From: an uncultured Oscillospiraceae bacterium
GTDB lineage: Bacteria; Bacillota; Clostridia; Oscillospirales; Acutalibacteraceae
Direction: 5' to 3'
Assembly: GCA_949297075.1 (NCBI GenBank)
Contig: CASFRX010000020.1
Span: 1-59,425, forward strand
DNA length: 59,425 nucleotides
Shown: positions 45,361 to 53,097 of the stretch, piece by piece
Position numbering within the stretch: the first letter of the stretch is position 1
Layout: each line of letters opens with the position of its first letter
Made by a program: the position numbers and the translations under genes
The notes under the pieces: generated by a model
What the model was told of the DNA's origin: nothing
The model's database searches: none
The model's input: only the letters and a program-made list of their open reading frames with translations

Positions 45361-46215
45361 ATGGAGAAAAAAATAACCCTTGAAGCACCTGCAAAAATTA
45401 ATTTATTATTGGATATTATCTGCCGCTTGCCCAATGGCTATCACAGCCTTTTTATGATTATGCAGACGGTGAGCCTCTACGATACGGTTGAAGTTAATCT
45501 GCGCAATGACGGAAAAATCAAACTCTCATGTTCGGAATCCGCATTGCCAACAGACAGCAGGAATATAGCTTACCGTGCGGCGCAAAGCTTTTTTGAGGCT
45601 ACAGGCTCGAAATTCGGCGCAGATATTTCTCTGACTAAGCGCATACCCTTTGCGGCAGGCTTAGCAGGGGGAAGCACCGATGCGGCGGCTGTTTTGAAAG
45701 CTCTCAACTCCCTTTGCCAAACCGGTTTGAGCGATGATGAACTGTGTGCAATCGGCGTTAAACTGGGCGCAGATGTGCCTTTCTGCGTCAAGGGCGGAAC
45801 TATGCTTGCCCAGGATATAGGTCAGGTTTTGTCGCCTTTGCCAAAGCTTGAGGGATATTATATAGTCCTCGTCAAACCTGATGTCAGCGTTTCAACTAAG
45901 GAAGCTTACGAAGCTTTTGACGCCTGCGGCAACATTCGCCATCCCAACTGCCTGAGCGTGCTTCATTCCGCCGCAAAAGGAGATTATAAAGAGGTTATTG
46001 CCAAAGTGGGAAATGTTTTCGAGCAGTTTATCGAAGTGCCTCACAGAGCTGATATTAAAGCGGTTATGCGAAGCTGCGGCTCTCTTGCCTGCTGTATGAG
46101 CGGCAGCGGGCCTACGGTTTTCGGCATATTTGACGATGAGGCAAAAGCCCAAAAATGTGTTGAAATGCTGAAAAATGATTACGGTAAGGTTTACTTAACT
46201 CAACCCGTAAACTGA
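45361..46215 (+). CDS. ispE: 4-diphosphocytidyl-2-C-methyl-D-erythritol kinase
   Basis: 284 residues from the ATG at 45361 (AAGGTGAGG upstream); a GTG at 45349 falls in the ribosome site. GHMP-kinase motifs are LEAPAKINLLLDI, PFAAGLAGGSTDAAAVL and CMSGSGPTVFGIF. It phosphorylates CDP-methylerythritol in the MEP isoprenoid pathway. Confidence 0.94.
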   Translation: MEKKITLEAPAKINLLLDIICRLPNGYHSLFMIMQTVSLYDTVEVNLRNDGKIKLSCSESALPTDSRNIAYRAAQSFFEATGSKFGADISLTKRIPFAAGLAGGSTDAAAVLKALNSLCQTGLSDDELCAIGVKLGADVPFCVKGGTMLAQDIGQVLSPLPKLEGYYIVLVKPDVSVSTKEAYEAFDACGNIRHPNCLSVLHSAAKGDYKEVIAKVGNVFEQFIEVPHRADIKAVMRSCGSLACCMSGSGPTVFGIFDDEAKAQKCVEMLKNDYGKVYLTQPVN

Positions 46216-46262
46216 AATTTGTGTATTTTTTGTGCCGAAAAAGTAAAACTATTAAAATATGT

Positions 46263-46291
46263 TTGAAATTGCTATCAATAAATGTTATGAT
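46263..46291 (+). promoter_or_regulatory. Promoter of the zinc-ribbon/TPR gene pair
   Basis: TTGAAA (46263-46268), 17 bp, TATGAT (46286-46291), then GGGAGG before the TTG start. Confidence 0.65.
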
Positions 46292-46319
46292 ATAAAAAAA
46301 TATAAAGGGAGGTTTTGTT

Positions 46320-47753
46320 TTGGACGATTACAAAGAGAACAACGGCCTTGAGCCCGTTGAAAACGAAAATGTTTCCGGCGGCGATGAGCCGGTGCAGGAA
46401 ACCGCCCAAAACGCTGTTGAGTCAGATGACAATATGGCTGACGGCAACGAAAACAACGAAATAAGCGATGCAGACGGCATCAGCATCACACCCCAAGAGG
46501 AAGAGGAAAAAGAGCCTGAGCTTTGCATACTTTGCGAAGAAAGACCGGCTGATAAATCCTTCGGCGAAAACTATGACCTTTGCGCTGTTTGCCGCAAGAG
46601 CCTTATCAAAAGTCCCTTGCGTTTCAGCGGATTTTTGGCTGTTGTTGTTCTTTTCTGCGTTTGCATCTGGGGCTTTGTCTTTACATCGAGCCAGCTCGAC
46701 ACGGTTTCCGCTGTTTTGGATGGCGATAAATACCTTGAGAATAACAACCTTAACAGAGCTGTAAGTATGTATTCAAGCGGAGGCAATATCGGCTTTAAAA
46801 CTGCAAAAAAGCTTGTTAATGCCGCAAACAAATCAGGTTACCTCAGCTCAATCAATTCCGCAGTAAGCACATATTTCTACGATGCTTCTGCTCTTGAAGA
46901 GGGCGAAAAGCTCAGCTTTGCCGATAAGGCGGGCAAATCAAACCTCAACGCACCTTGGAACAAAAAAGTCAGGGAAATCTACGCTGACTATAACGCCGCT
47001 ATGGATGCGTACGAAAAATATTACGCTTTCCTCTCTCAGTATGATGAACAGCTTTATTACGGCACTATAACTGCTGAGGAGGTTCCCTACGATGATATCC
47101 TCAAGCAGTATGAGGACGCAAAAGCTCAGGCGACCGAATCCGCCGACCTTGCCTTTATTAACTACTGCGAATACTACCTTGCGGTTATTTGCCAAAAGGG
47201 CGCACAGGCGCAGTATGATGCTCTTAAGGAGACCGCAAGGCTTGCACCCGAATACGATTGGCTCTATCTCACACCTTTGGCAGAGCTCAATATTCGCCTC
47301 GGCAACTATGAAGAGGCTTTGGAGAACTGCGAAGCTCTCGAAAAGAAGAATGCCGATGATCTCTACGGTGAATACTTCCGTTCACAGATTAACCGTATGC
47401 AGGGCAAATATGAAGATGCGCTTAAAATAGCAGAGGATATGATTGCCGATTATGATGAAAGCGGCTTCTACTATGCTTATTATGAGGCTGCGATTAACTG
47501 TATGCTCCTGGGCGATTATAAAAAGGCTAAGGAATATAACGATATCAGCTACGGCGGAGAATACCTCAACGAGCAGACAGCAAACCTGCAGGCTCTGCTT
47601 TGTAAGCTCACAGATGACGAAGCCGGTTATAACGAGGTCGTTGAAATGCTCGCAGGCTATGAAATTGAAATCAGCCCCACCGTTGAGCAGTATCTCAAGG
47701 GCGAGGTAACGGCTGAAGAAATGTTTAACGAAAGAGAGGTGGCATTTGAATAA
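46320..47753 (+). CDS. Membrane-anchored zinc-ribbon/TPR protein
   Basis: 477 residues with a TTG start after GGGAGG. The N-terminal 65 residues are very acidic. Cys69, Cys72, Cys88 and Cys91 form a CxxC-CxxC zinc ribbon. A single membrane helix spans ~103-122. The C-terminal 330 residues are helical with TPR-like repeats (LNIRLGNYEEALENCEAL, GKYEDALKIAE, GDYKKAKEYN). It probably places a protein-interaction domain at the membrane. It overlaps the next gene by 1 nt. Function unknown. Confidence 0.75.
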   Translation: MDDYKENNGLEPVENENVSGGDEPVQETAQNAVESDDNMADGNENNEISDADGISITPQEEEEKEPELCILCEERPADKSFGENYDLCAVCRKSLIKSPLRFSGFLAVVVLFCVCIWGFVFTSSQLDTVSAVLDGDKYLENNNLNRAVSMYSSGGNIGFKTAKKLVNAANKSGYLSSINSAVSTYFYDASALEEGEKLSFADKAGKSNLNAPWNKKVREIYADYNAAMDAYEKYYAFLSQYDEQLYYGTITAEEVPYDDILKQYEDAKAQATESADLAFINYCEYYLAVICQKGAQAQYDALKETARLAPEYDWLYLTPLAELNIRLGNYEEALENCEALEKKNADDLYGEYFRSQINRMQGKYEDALKIAEDMIADYDESGFYYAYYEAAINCMLLGDYKKAKEYNDISYGGEYLNEQTANLQALLCKLTDDEAGYNEVVEMLAGYEIEISPTVEQYLKGEVTAEEMFNEREVAFE

Positions 47754-48331
47754 TGACAGCGATTTATGTAATAACAAAAATTTTAACTTTTCCCGGTGCG
47801 CTCACAAAGGCTCTTTACGAGCAGATTATGTGCCGAATTCTCAAATGCCCCGTTGAAGATAACCGCTATTTAAGAACCGATGAAATGTGCGGCCATGTTG
47901 AGCATGAGCTTATTGAGCGCCCTGTCGCTTCGTTCATGTTCTGCTTTATCCCCGGTATGCTCAATTTCTTCTTTGCACTTTTTCTTGGCATTTTCCCCTT
48001 GGTCAATGTGTTCTATCTCGGCAATTACAGCGGCTTTGTGGCTTCTTCCGCCGTGCTTTCCTCAGCTATCAAGCAATCTAACGCAGTTGCTCTGGTTGAT
48101 ATGATTTTGCCTATGATTTTTGTTTGGCTGACGGTTTCAATGCTCGCCAATATCTTCCCTCTTTTTGAGGATACAATAGTTATGAAAGAGCAGTATTCAA
48201 AGCTCAATATCTTTGCAAAAATCATTTTTTTCCCCGGCTATATCGTAATGCGTGTAGGCTCGGTGCTTGAAAAATACGGCATAACTTTCCTCCTGCTTAT
48301 TGCCATAACCGTACTTTTCGCAGTCCTTTAA
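47753..48331 (+). CDS. Uncharacterised polytopic membrane protein
   Basis: 192 residues with about four hydrophobic segments. An H-x2-H motif, CGHVEHE (residues 46-52), lies before the first long membrane pair, reminiscent of metalloprotease-like membrane families, but no HExxH is seen, so I do not claim protease activity. Its ATG overlaps the TPR gene stop, and a terminator follows, so the two form a unit. Confidence 0.7.
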   Translation: MTAIYVITKILTFPGALTKALYEQIMCRILKCPVEDNRYLRTDEMCGHVEHELIERPVASFMFCFIPGMLNFFFALFLGIFPLVNVFYLGNYSGFVASSAVLSSAIKQSNAVALVDMILPMIFVWLTVSMLANIFPLFEDTIVMKEQYSKLNIFAKIIFFPGYIVMRVGSVLEKYGITFLLLIAITVLFAVL

Positions 48332-48351
48332 AAATTATAAGCATAAAGCAA

Positions 48352-48389
48352 ATCCTCCTGTGGCTTCACTAACCGCAGGAGGATTTTTT
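48352..48389. terminator. Bidirectional terminator
   Basis: ATCCTCCTG pairs with CAGGAGGAT, extended by GG/CC across a T-G wobble, with T6 on the plus side and TTT on the minus side. It separates convergent genes. Confidence 0.75.
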
Positions 48390-48407
48390 CATTTATTTAT
48401 GTTGAAT

Positions 48408-49445
48408 TTATGCAAACAGCATAGTCCAAAGAGTTGTAAAAACGCCTTTGAGGATTTGGAAGATGTTTAAATCTGCCGCAACGATATTGCCTGTGTTTTT
48501 CATGCCTTCAAGATTGCCTTTGCCCTGAATGGGTGTGCCGTCATAGCTTGAGGTGTAATTGCTCAGCCATGAAATCATGCCGTCGGGGTAAGTCAGCTCA
48601 ACCTCGGCGCCTGCTGCGTTGACTGTTGACATTTCGGGGTAAGCGCCGTTGGTTGAAGAAAACATATCGTGGTTAACTGCAAACCAAGCGTGATGGTTGC
48701 TTGTGCATTTTTTGCCGTCCTCAAAGCGTGAGGTGGTGAGGCTTGAAAATCTGCAATCTTCGGGGATGTTTGTGACCTTTGTGAGCTTTGTCCACATGGG
48801 TGTAACGCAGGTGTTGTAGTTAACAATGGGGTCTTTGCGGCTTGAAGTGAGCCAGATGGGCATATCCGCAATATATCGGAGCTGCGCTTCCGTTGGCGAC
48901 CATGCAGGGCAAATTGGGAAAGCGGCAGCAAACATTTCGGGGTATGCAACGGCCATGTTGAGGGTCATTTTGCCGCCCATGGAAAAGCCGCCGATGTAAA
49001 TTCGCGTGGTATCTACATTGTGAGTTTTAACAAATTCATCTATGGTAGCTCTCAAAGGCTCTATCATATCCATGCTCCAGAAAATCAAATCCTCTTCGGG
49101 AGAACGGGGGGCGAGAATATATGCGCCGCCTGCTGGCTTGAAACGGCTCTGAAATTCATCGCTTGTCCAATAGGCGATGTTGTTTTCCGTGACCTGTTTA
49201 CCCTCGTGGCTTCCCTCAGACATGCCGTGAAGCCAAACTACAAGGGGATATTTTGTGCTGTCATTTTCTTCTGTGGGAGAAAACCAGCGGTAATCTAAAG
49301 CGTAGCCGTTGGTTTCGGGACCTGTGCCTGTTTTGAATTGGGCTTGCAAGGCTTCAAAGCCTTCATCGTAGCCCATAGCTGAAGCGGAAAAGCTGACGCC
49401 GATTACGCAAAGCATTGCGAGAAAAAGGGATAAAATTCTTTTCAT
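48408..49445 (-). CDS. Secreted alpha/beta-hydrolase esterase
   Basis: 345 residues from the ATG at 49445 (AAAAAGG 10 nt upstream); a TTG at 49454 is too close to the ribosome site. A Sec signal peptide runs to about SFSASA. The nucleophile elbow is GGFSMGGKM, the oxyanion region VVWLHGMSEGS, with an Asp in SSRKDPI and a His in SNHHAWF as likely partners. It resembles PHB-depolymerase or feruloyl-esterase-like enzymes (prolyl-oligopeptidase fold). A short C-terminal hydrophobic end is odd and could hold it at the membrane. Confidence 0.78.
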   Translation of the reverse strand: MKRILSLFLAMLCVIGVSFSASAMGYDEGFEALQAQFKTGTGPETNGYALDYRWFSPTEENDSTKYPLVVWLHGMSEGSHEGKQVTENNIAYWTSDEFQSRFKPAGGAYILAPRSPEEDLIFWSMDMIEPLRATIDEFVKTHNVDTTRIYIGGFSMGGKMTLNMAVAYPEMFAAAFPICPAWSPTEAQLRYIADMPIWLTSSRKDPIVNYNTCVTPMWTKLTKVTNIPEDCRFSSLTTSRFEDGKKCTSNHHAWFAVNHDMFSSTNGAYPEMSTVNAAGAEVELTYPDGMISWLSNYTSSYDGTPIQGKGNLEGMKNTGNIVAADLNIFQILKGVFTTLWTMLFA

Positions 49446-49601
49446 AGTAAACAAACCTTTTTATAAATTTAGTTAAATTATAGCAAAGCAAGGAAAAAGT
49501 GTAAAGATTAAAGTAAAACTTTTCATTACATATTTTTACGGCTCATGCGGAAAATAAATTTGAAACAAACTTGTTTAACTGAAGAAAGGGTGTGGCGAAT
49601 T

Positions 49602-50615
49602 TTGCCCGAAAAAATCGGCAGACAAACCGTTAAACTAAAAGAAAGCCCCGTAATAATTGCAAGCGCAGGAGTTGTGGGCAAAAAAGAGGGCGACGGCCCC
49701 CTTAAAAATGAATTTGACCTTATTTTTGAGGACGGCAGAATGGGCGAAGATAGCTGGGAAAAGGCAGAAAGCGCTCTTCAGAGAGCCGCTATTGAAAAGG
49801 CTATCGAAAAATCCGGGAAAGCTAAGGAGGATATAGATATGCTTTTTGCCGGAGACCTGCTTGGGCAGAGCATAGGCTCAACCTTTGGCGTGCGTGGCTT
49901 GGGTATACCTTTTGCAGGGCTTTTCGGCGCTTGCTCCACTATGGCGCTTTCCCTTGCAATGGCTGGGGTTTTTGTGGATAGCAATGCGGCGAAAACAGCG
50001 GTTGCGGCAACCTCTTCCCATTTCTGCTCGGCAGAGAGACAGTTTCGCTTGCCTTTGGAATACGGCGGTCAGCGTCCGCCTCAGGCGCAGTGGACGGCAA
50101 CGGCGGCAGGTGCGGCAGTTGTCGAAAAAGAGGGAAAAGGTGTAACAATAGAAGCCGTGACATACGGCAAAATCTGCGATATGGGCGTAACCGATGCCAA
50201 TAATATGGGCGCCGCCATGGCTCCTGCTGCGGCGGATACCATAGCCGCTTATTTCAGAGAAACAGGGGAGAGCCTGAGCGAATTTGACCATATTGTAACC
50301 GGCGACTTGGGCGCCATAGGCTCAAAGCTTTTAGCTGAGCTGCTCAACAGCGAACACAGGCTTGATATTTCGGGTATGCACAAGGACTGCGGTACTATGC
50401 TTTATAACATTGACGAGCAGGATGTTAACTCAGGCGGAAGCGGCTGCGGATGCAGCGCCTGCGTGGTTTGCACCCATTTTATGCGGCGGCTCAAAAGCGG
50501 AGAGCTAAAAAAAATTCTGTTCGTCGGTACAGGAGCTCTCATGTCCACCGTTTCAAGTCAGCAGGGGGAAAGTATACCCACTGTTGCTCATGCAGTTGTT
50601 TTGAAAGGGGTGTGA
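49602..50615 (+). CDS. spoVAD: Stage V sporulation protein AD
   Basis: 337 residues from the TTG at 49602 (PEKIGRQTVKLKE), with GAAAGGG about 11 nt upstream; the longer ATG frame from 49545 lacks a ribosome site. Thiolase-fold SpoVAD features: ASAGVVGKKEGDGPL, LFGACSTMALSL, SSHFCSAERQFR and the late GGSGCGCSACV. SpoVAD binds dipicolinic acid for import into the forespore. The usual neighbours spoVAC and spoVAE are not present here. Confidence 0.9.
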   Translation: MPEKIGRQTVKLKESPVIIASAGVVGKKEGDGPLKNEFDLIFEDGRMGEDSWEKAESALQRAAIEKAIEKSGKAKEDIDMLFAGDLLGQSIGSTFGVRGLGIPFAGLFGACSTMALSLAMAGVFVDSNAAKTAVAATSSHFCSAERQFRLPLEYGGQRPPQAQWTATAAGAAVVEKEGKGVTIEAVTYGKICDMGVTDANNMGAAMAPAAADTIAAYFRETGESLSEFDHIVTGDLGAIGSKLLAELLNSEHRLDISGMHKDCGTMLYNIDEQDVNSGGSGCGCSACVVCTHFMRRLKSGELKKILFVGTGALMSTVSSQQGESIPTVAHAVVLKGV

Positions 50616-50622
50616 GATAAGC

Positions 50623-50790
50623 ATGCTCAAAAGGTTGGCCTGTGATTTAAAGTTTATCGCCTGCGCAGGCAGGGCGGTGCTCTGCCTTGACGCAGTTAAA
50701 AAAGCGATTTGCTGTGCCCTGATAGTTTTTGCGGCGGCGGAGAGCATAGTTCTTCTTTGTAAGTGCAAGGATAGAAAATGTATTATGTAA
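50623..50790 (+). CDS. Small Cys-rich membrane protein after spoVAD
   Basis: 55 residues with eight Cys (7, 14, 21, 30, 31, 46, 48, 53) and one hydrophobic stretch (~29-46). AAGGGGTG lies ~10 nt before the ATG, overlapping the spoVAD end; the stop of spoVAD is 7 nt upstream. This spacing and the terminator after it favour a real gene in the same transcript. No family is recognised. Confidence 0.6.
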   Translation: MLKRLACDLKFIACAGRAVLCLDAVKKAICCALIVFAAAESIVLLCKCKDRKCIM

Positions 50791-50793
50791 CAG

Positions 50794-50838
50794 CAAAGAG
50801 CCTGAGGCAGAATTAATCTGCTTCAAGCTCTTTGTTTT
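50794..50838. terminator. Terminator after the spoVAD unit
   Basis: CAAAGAGC pairs with GCTCTTTG, with inner GCAGA/TCTGC arms, then TTTTAT. It lies between convergent units. Confidence 0.7.
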
Positions 50839-50846
50839 ATAATGTG

Positions 50847-51053
50847 TTAAGATATTTTTTCTTCAATGAATCGGCATATATCGCTTACGGTTTTAAAATT
50901 AAGTTCACCTTCAAACTTAATGCCGAAATTGTTTTCAATCAATATGGCGATCATCATGCCCAAAGAATCAAGACCCAAATCGTTTTTTAATGAGCTGTTT
51001 TTGGTTACGGAATTGGCATCTATATCCGGGAACGATGTTCCAATAATTTCTTT
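50847..51053 (-). pseudogene. Acyl carrier protein pseudogene
   Basis: The minus strand encodes KEIIGTSFPDI, then KNDLGLDSLGMM with the phosphopantetheine Ser, and ends FIEEKIS. It covers all but the first few residues of an ACP. The expected start is lost: in frame just upstream it reads GTA TTT GAA AAA TAG, so a stop (TAG, 51054-51056) breaks the N-terminus and no ATG, GTG or TTG is placed correctly. It looks like a recently inactivated ACP copy. Confidence 0.65.
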
Positions 51054-51124
51054 CTATTTTTCAAATACAGAAAAATGCTGATTTTATACGACGCATGTTT
51101 AGTTCAAAGATTTTGAAAAAACTA

Positions 51125-51153
51125 TTGACAAAACCTGAAATATTAGTTACAAT
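51125..51153 (+). promoter_or_regulatory. Consensus promoter of the barnase-like toxin gene
   Basis: TTGACA (51125-51130), 17 bp, TACAAT (51148-51153). The start site is predicted near 51160, inside the dyad that follows. Confidence 0.75.
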
Positions 51154-51156
51154 GAA

Positions 51157-51188
51157 AAAGTAGAGAGAACATTTGTTCGCTCTACTTT
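51157..51188 (+). promoter_or_regulatory. LexA-type operator within a long dyad
   Basis: The dyad core GAACATTTGTTC (51167-51178) fits the Gram-positive LexA/DinR core GAAC-N4-GTTC. Arms extend the dyad (AAAGTAGAG with CTCTACTTT, one A/G mismatch), followed by AATTTTT. It lies right after the -10, an ideal repressor site. As RNA it would also form a terminator-like hairpin. The LexA reading rests on the core match; the RNA reading on the extended arms. Confidence 0.5.
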
Positions 51189-51195
51189 AATTTTT

Positions 51196-51843
51196 ATGGA
51201 GGTTATAAATGCTAAACAAACCATCAAGTACAATGAAGATAGTTATATTGAAATTACAAAGAATTTCTGTTATGATAATCTCGCATTAAAAAATTTTTCA
51301 GAGAAAGTGTTAGGGTCATTATACAGACCGCCAATGCATAAAAGTGCCGATTATAAGAATTGGATTGCAATATTAGATATTAAGACCTGTGTTAATTGCA
51401 GAAACTTACACGGCAAAATATACTATACTGATGATAAGCCGGAAAAAGAACCGCCATTACATGAGCGATGCCGATGCAAAATAGCCGAAATGATGGCCGC
51501 TTTTATCGGTACAGCAACTAAAGACGGTATAAATGGTGCCGATGTTTATGTGTCTGAATATGGCAGATTGCCAAGCAATTATATAACAAAAAAGCAAGCA
51601 ATAAAATTAGGCTGGGTCAATTATCTCGGGAACTTGGGCGTTGTTGCACCTGAAAAGATAATCGGTGGAGATATTTATAGAAACAGAAACGGCTATTTGC
51701 CTGATGCGCCGGGAAGAATCTGGTATGAGGCAGATATAAACTATGATTCAGGATACAGAAATCTTCATAGAATTATATATTCCAATGACGGTTTAATATT
51801 TGCTACATATGACCATTATATAACTTTTATTCAAATACATTGA
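51196..51843 (+). CDS. MuF-like/barnase fusion ribonuclease toxin
   Basis: 215 residues. Residues ~60-97 carry the phage MuF/SPP1-gp7 signature: CVNCRNLHG then PPLHERCRC (Cys65, 68, 92, 94). Residues ~110-215 are barnase-like: LPSNYITKKQA, GGDIYRNRNGYLP, WYEADINYDSGYRN and DHY. The catalytic Glu178, Arg188, Arg192 and His207 are all present, so it should be active as an RNase. No signal peptide. The ATG at 51196 has no ribosome site before it; GGAGG lies inside the frame (51198-51202), 6 nt before an out-of-frame ATG at 51209, so a small N-terminal frameshift is possible. A barstar gene follows. Confidence 0.88.
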   Translation: MEVINAKQTIKYNEDSYIEITKNFCYDNLALKNFSEKVLGSLYRPPMHKSADYKNWIAILDIKTCVNCRNLHGKIYYTDDKPEKEPPLHERCRCKIAEMMAAFIGTATKDGINGADVYVSEYGRLPSNYITKKQAIKLGWVNYLGNLGVVAPEKIIGGDIYRNRNGYLPDAPGRIWYEADINYDSGYRNLHRIIYSNDGLIFATYDHYITFIQIH

Positions 51844-51853
51844 GGAGCAATAA

Positions 51854-52159
51854 ATGAATACGATAGCTTATTTATACTCAAAAGACAGAGTTTTGGATTT
51901 TTCATCATGTAAGTATTTGGGAGAAGTCCATGAAATAATAAAAACAGAATTGGAATTGCCCGATTGTTATGGTGCAAATCTTGATGCATTGTGGGATGCC
52001 GTTACAGGACTTATGTATGTTCCTGCAAATATTAAAATAATTTTTAAGCCTGAAACAAAAGCAGCTGAAAAATTAGGTGATGAAATTGATAAAATTGTAT
52101 CAATATTTTTCGAAGCGCAGGAAGAATATAATCAAATTAAAGTTACAGTAGAAAAATAA
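51854..52159 (+). CDS. Barstar-family ribonuclease inhibitor (immunity protein)
   Basis: 101 residues. The barstar inhibitory helix is CYGANLDALWDAVTG, with Asp44 and Asp48 matching the residues that fill the barnase active site. GAGGAGC precedes the ATG. It is 10 bp after the toxin stop, as expected for a toxin-immunity pair, and is followed by a strong terminator. Confidence 0.93.
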   Translation: MNTIAYLYSKDRVLDFSSCKYLGEVHEIIKTELELPDCYGANLDALWDAVTGLMYVPANIKIIFKPETKAAEKLGDEIDKIVSIFFEAQEEYNQIKVTVEK

Positions 52160-52164
52160 ACTTA

Positions 52165-52206
52165 TCGGGGATGTAAAAAACTTTCGTTTTACATCCCCGA
52201 TTTTTG
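52165..52206 (+). terminator. Terminator of the barnase/barstar unit
   Basis: ATCGGGGATGTAAAA pairs perfectly with TTTTACATCCCCGAT, then TTTT. Confidence 0.9.
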
Positions 52207-52273
52207 GTTAAACGGCAGTTAAGGGTAAGTACAAATTCACAAAATAGTTTAAAAATCAAGTAGTAATATGAAA

Positions 52274-52309
52274 ATCAGACCGTCTGTTCAAGCGAGCAGA
52301 CGGTCTGAT
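52274..52309 (-). terminator. Terminator of the ZIP-transporter unit
   Basis: ATCAGACCGTCTG pairs with CAGACGGTCTGAT; read on the minus strand it is followed by TTTCATATT. It lies 25 bp after the ZIP gene stop. Confidence 0.75.
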
Positions 52310-52333
52310 GTTTTGCTGTGTTTTTGATATGGA

Positions 52334-53086
52334 TTAACCGAATACTACATCTGTCAGTAGCATCAGGCAAAAGCCGCCGATGAGAGAGTAGGTGGCGCCT
52401 CGTTCGCTTCCGTGGGCATGGGTTTCGGGTATCATTTCATCGCTGATTACATAGAGCATTGTGCCGCCTGCAAAGGCAAGGGCAAAGGGAAGAATGGCGG
52501 TGGAGACGGTTATTGCGAAATAGCCGATAAATGTGCCGATTACCTCAACCAAGCCTGTCAGCAAGGCACAGATAAAAGTCCTTTTGGGCGCAACGCCTGC
52601 GGAAAGCATGGGGGCGATGATGACTATGCCCTCCGGTATATTTTGCAGGGCTATGCCGCCGGCTATTATGAGCGCCCGTGAAGTGTCGCCTGAGCCGAAG
52701 CCGACGCCTGCGGCTATGCCTTCAGGCAGATTATGTATTGCAATGGCTGTTACAAACAGAAGAACTCTGTTCAGGTTTGAGTTGTTGTGATGCTCGTTGT
52801 CCATGCCTACAAGCTTGTGCAGGTGAGGTACAACCTTATCAATCAGGTTTATACATATTGCGCCTGCAAAAATGCCTGCTATGGTGACCAATATGCCATA
52901 TTTTCCGCCTTTTTCGATAGATGGGATAATAAGGCCCAACACTGCCGCCGCAAGCATGACGCCTGCCGCAAAGGATAGGACGATATCCGAGAATTTGTGA
53001 GATATCTTTTTGAAAACAAAGCCGATGATTGCGCCGAACACGCTGGCTCCGCCGACTCCGAGGGCGGTTAGAAAAACTAATTCCAT
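52334..53086 (-). CDS. ZIP-family divalent metal transporter
   Basis: 250 residues from the ATG at 53086 (AAGGAGATG upstream); the longer frame to 53170 overlaps the flavoprotein gene. About eight membrane helices. The ZIP signature helices read HNLPEGIAAGVGFG and ALQNIPEGIVIIAP. A His-rich loop (DNEHHNNSN) is in the usual variable region. It moves Zn2+ or similar ions, probably into the cell. Confidence 0.9.
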   Translation of the reverse strand: MELVFLTALGVGGASVFGAIIGFVFKKISHKFSDIVLSFAAGVMLAAAVLGLIIPSIEKGGKYGILVTIAGIFAGAICINLIDKVVPHLHKLVGMDNEHHNNSNLNRVLLFVTAIAIHNLPEGIAAGVGFGSGDTSRALIIAGGIALQNIPEGIVIIAPMLSAGVAPKRTFICALLTGLVEVIGTFIGYFAITVSTAILPFALAFAGGTMLYVISDEMIPETHAHGSERGATYSLIGGFCLMLLTDVVFG

Positions 53087-53097
53087 TTTACATCTCC

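Noticed and set aside
47753..48331. Site-2-protease-like assignment of the membrane protein
   Set aside because: No HExxH or NPDG-type motif; only H-x2-H, so a protease claim is not supported.
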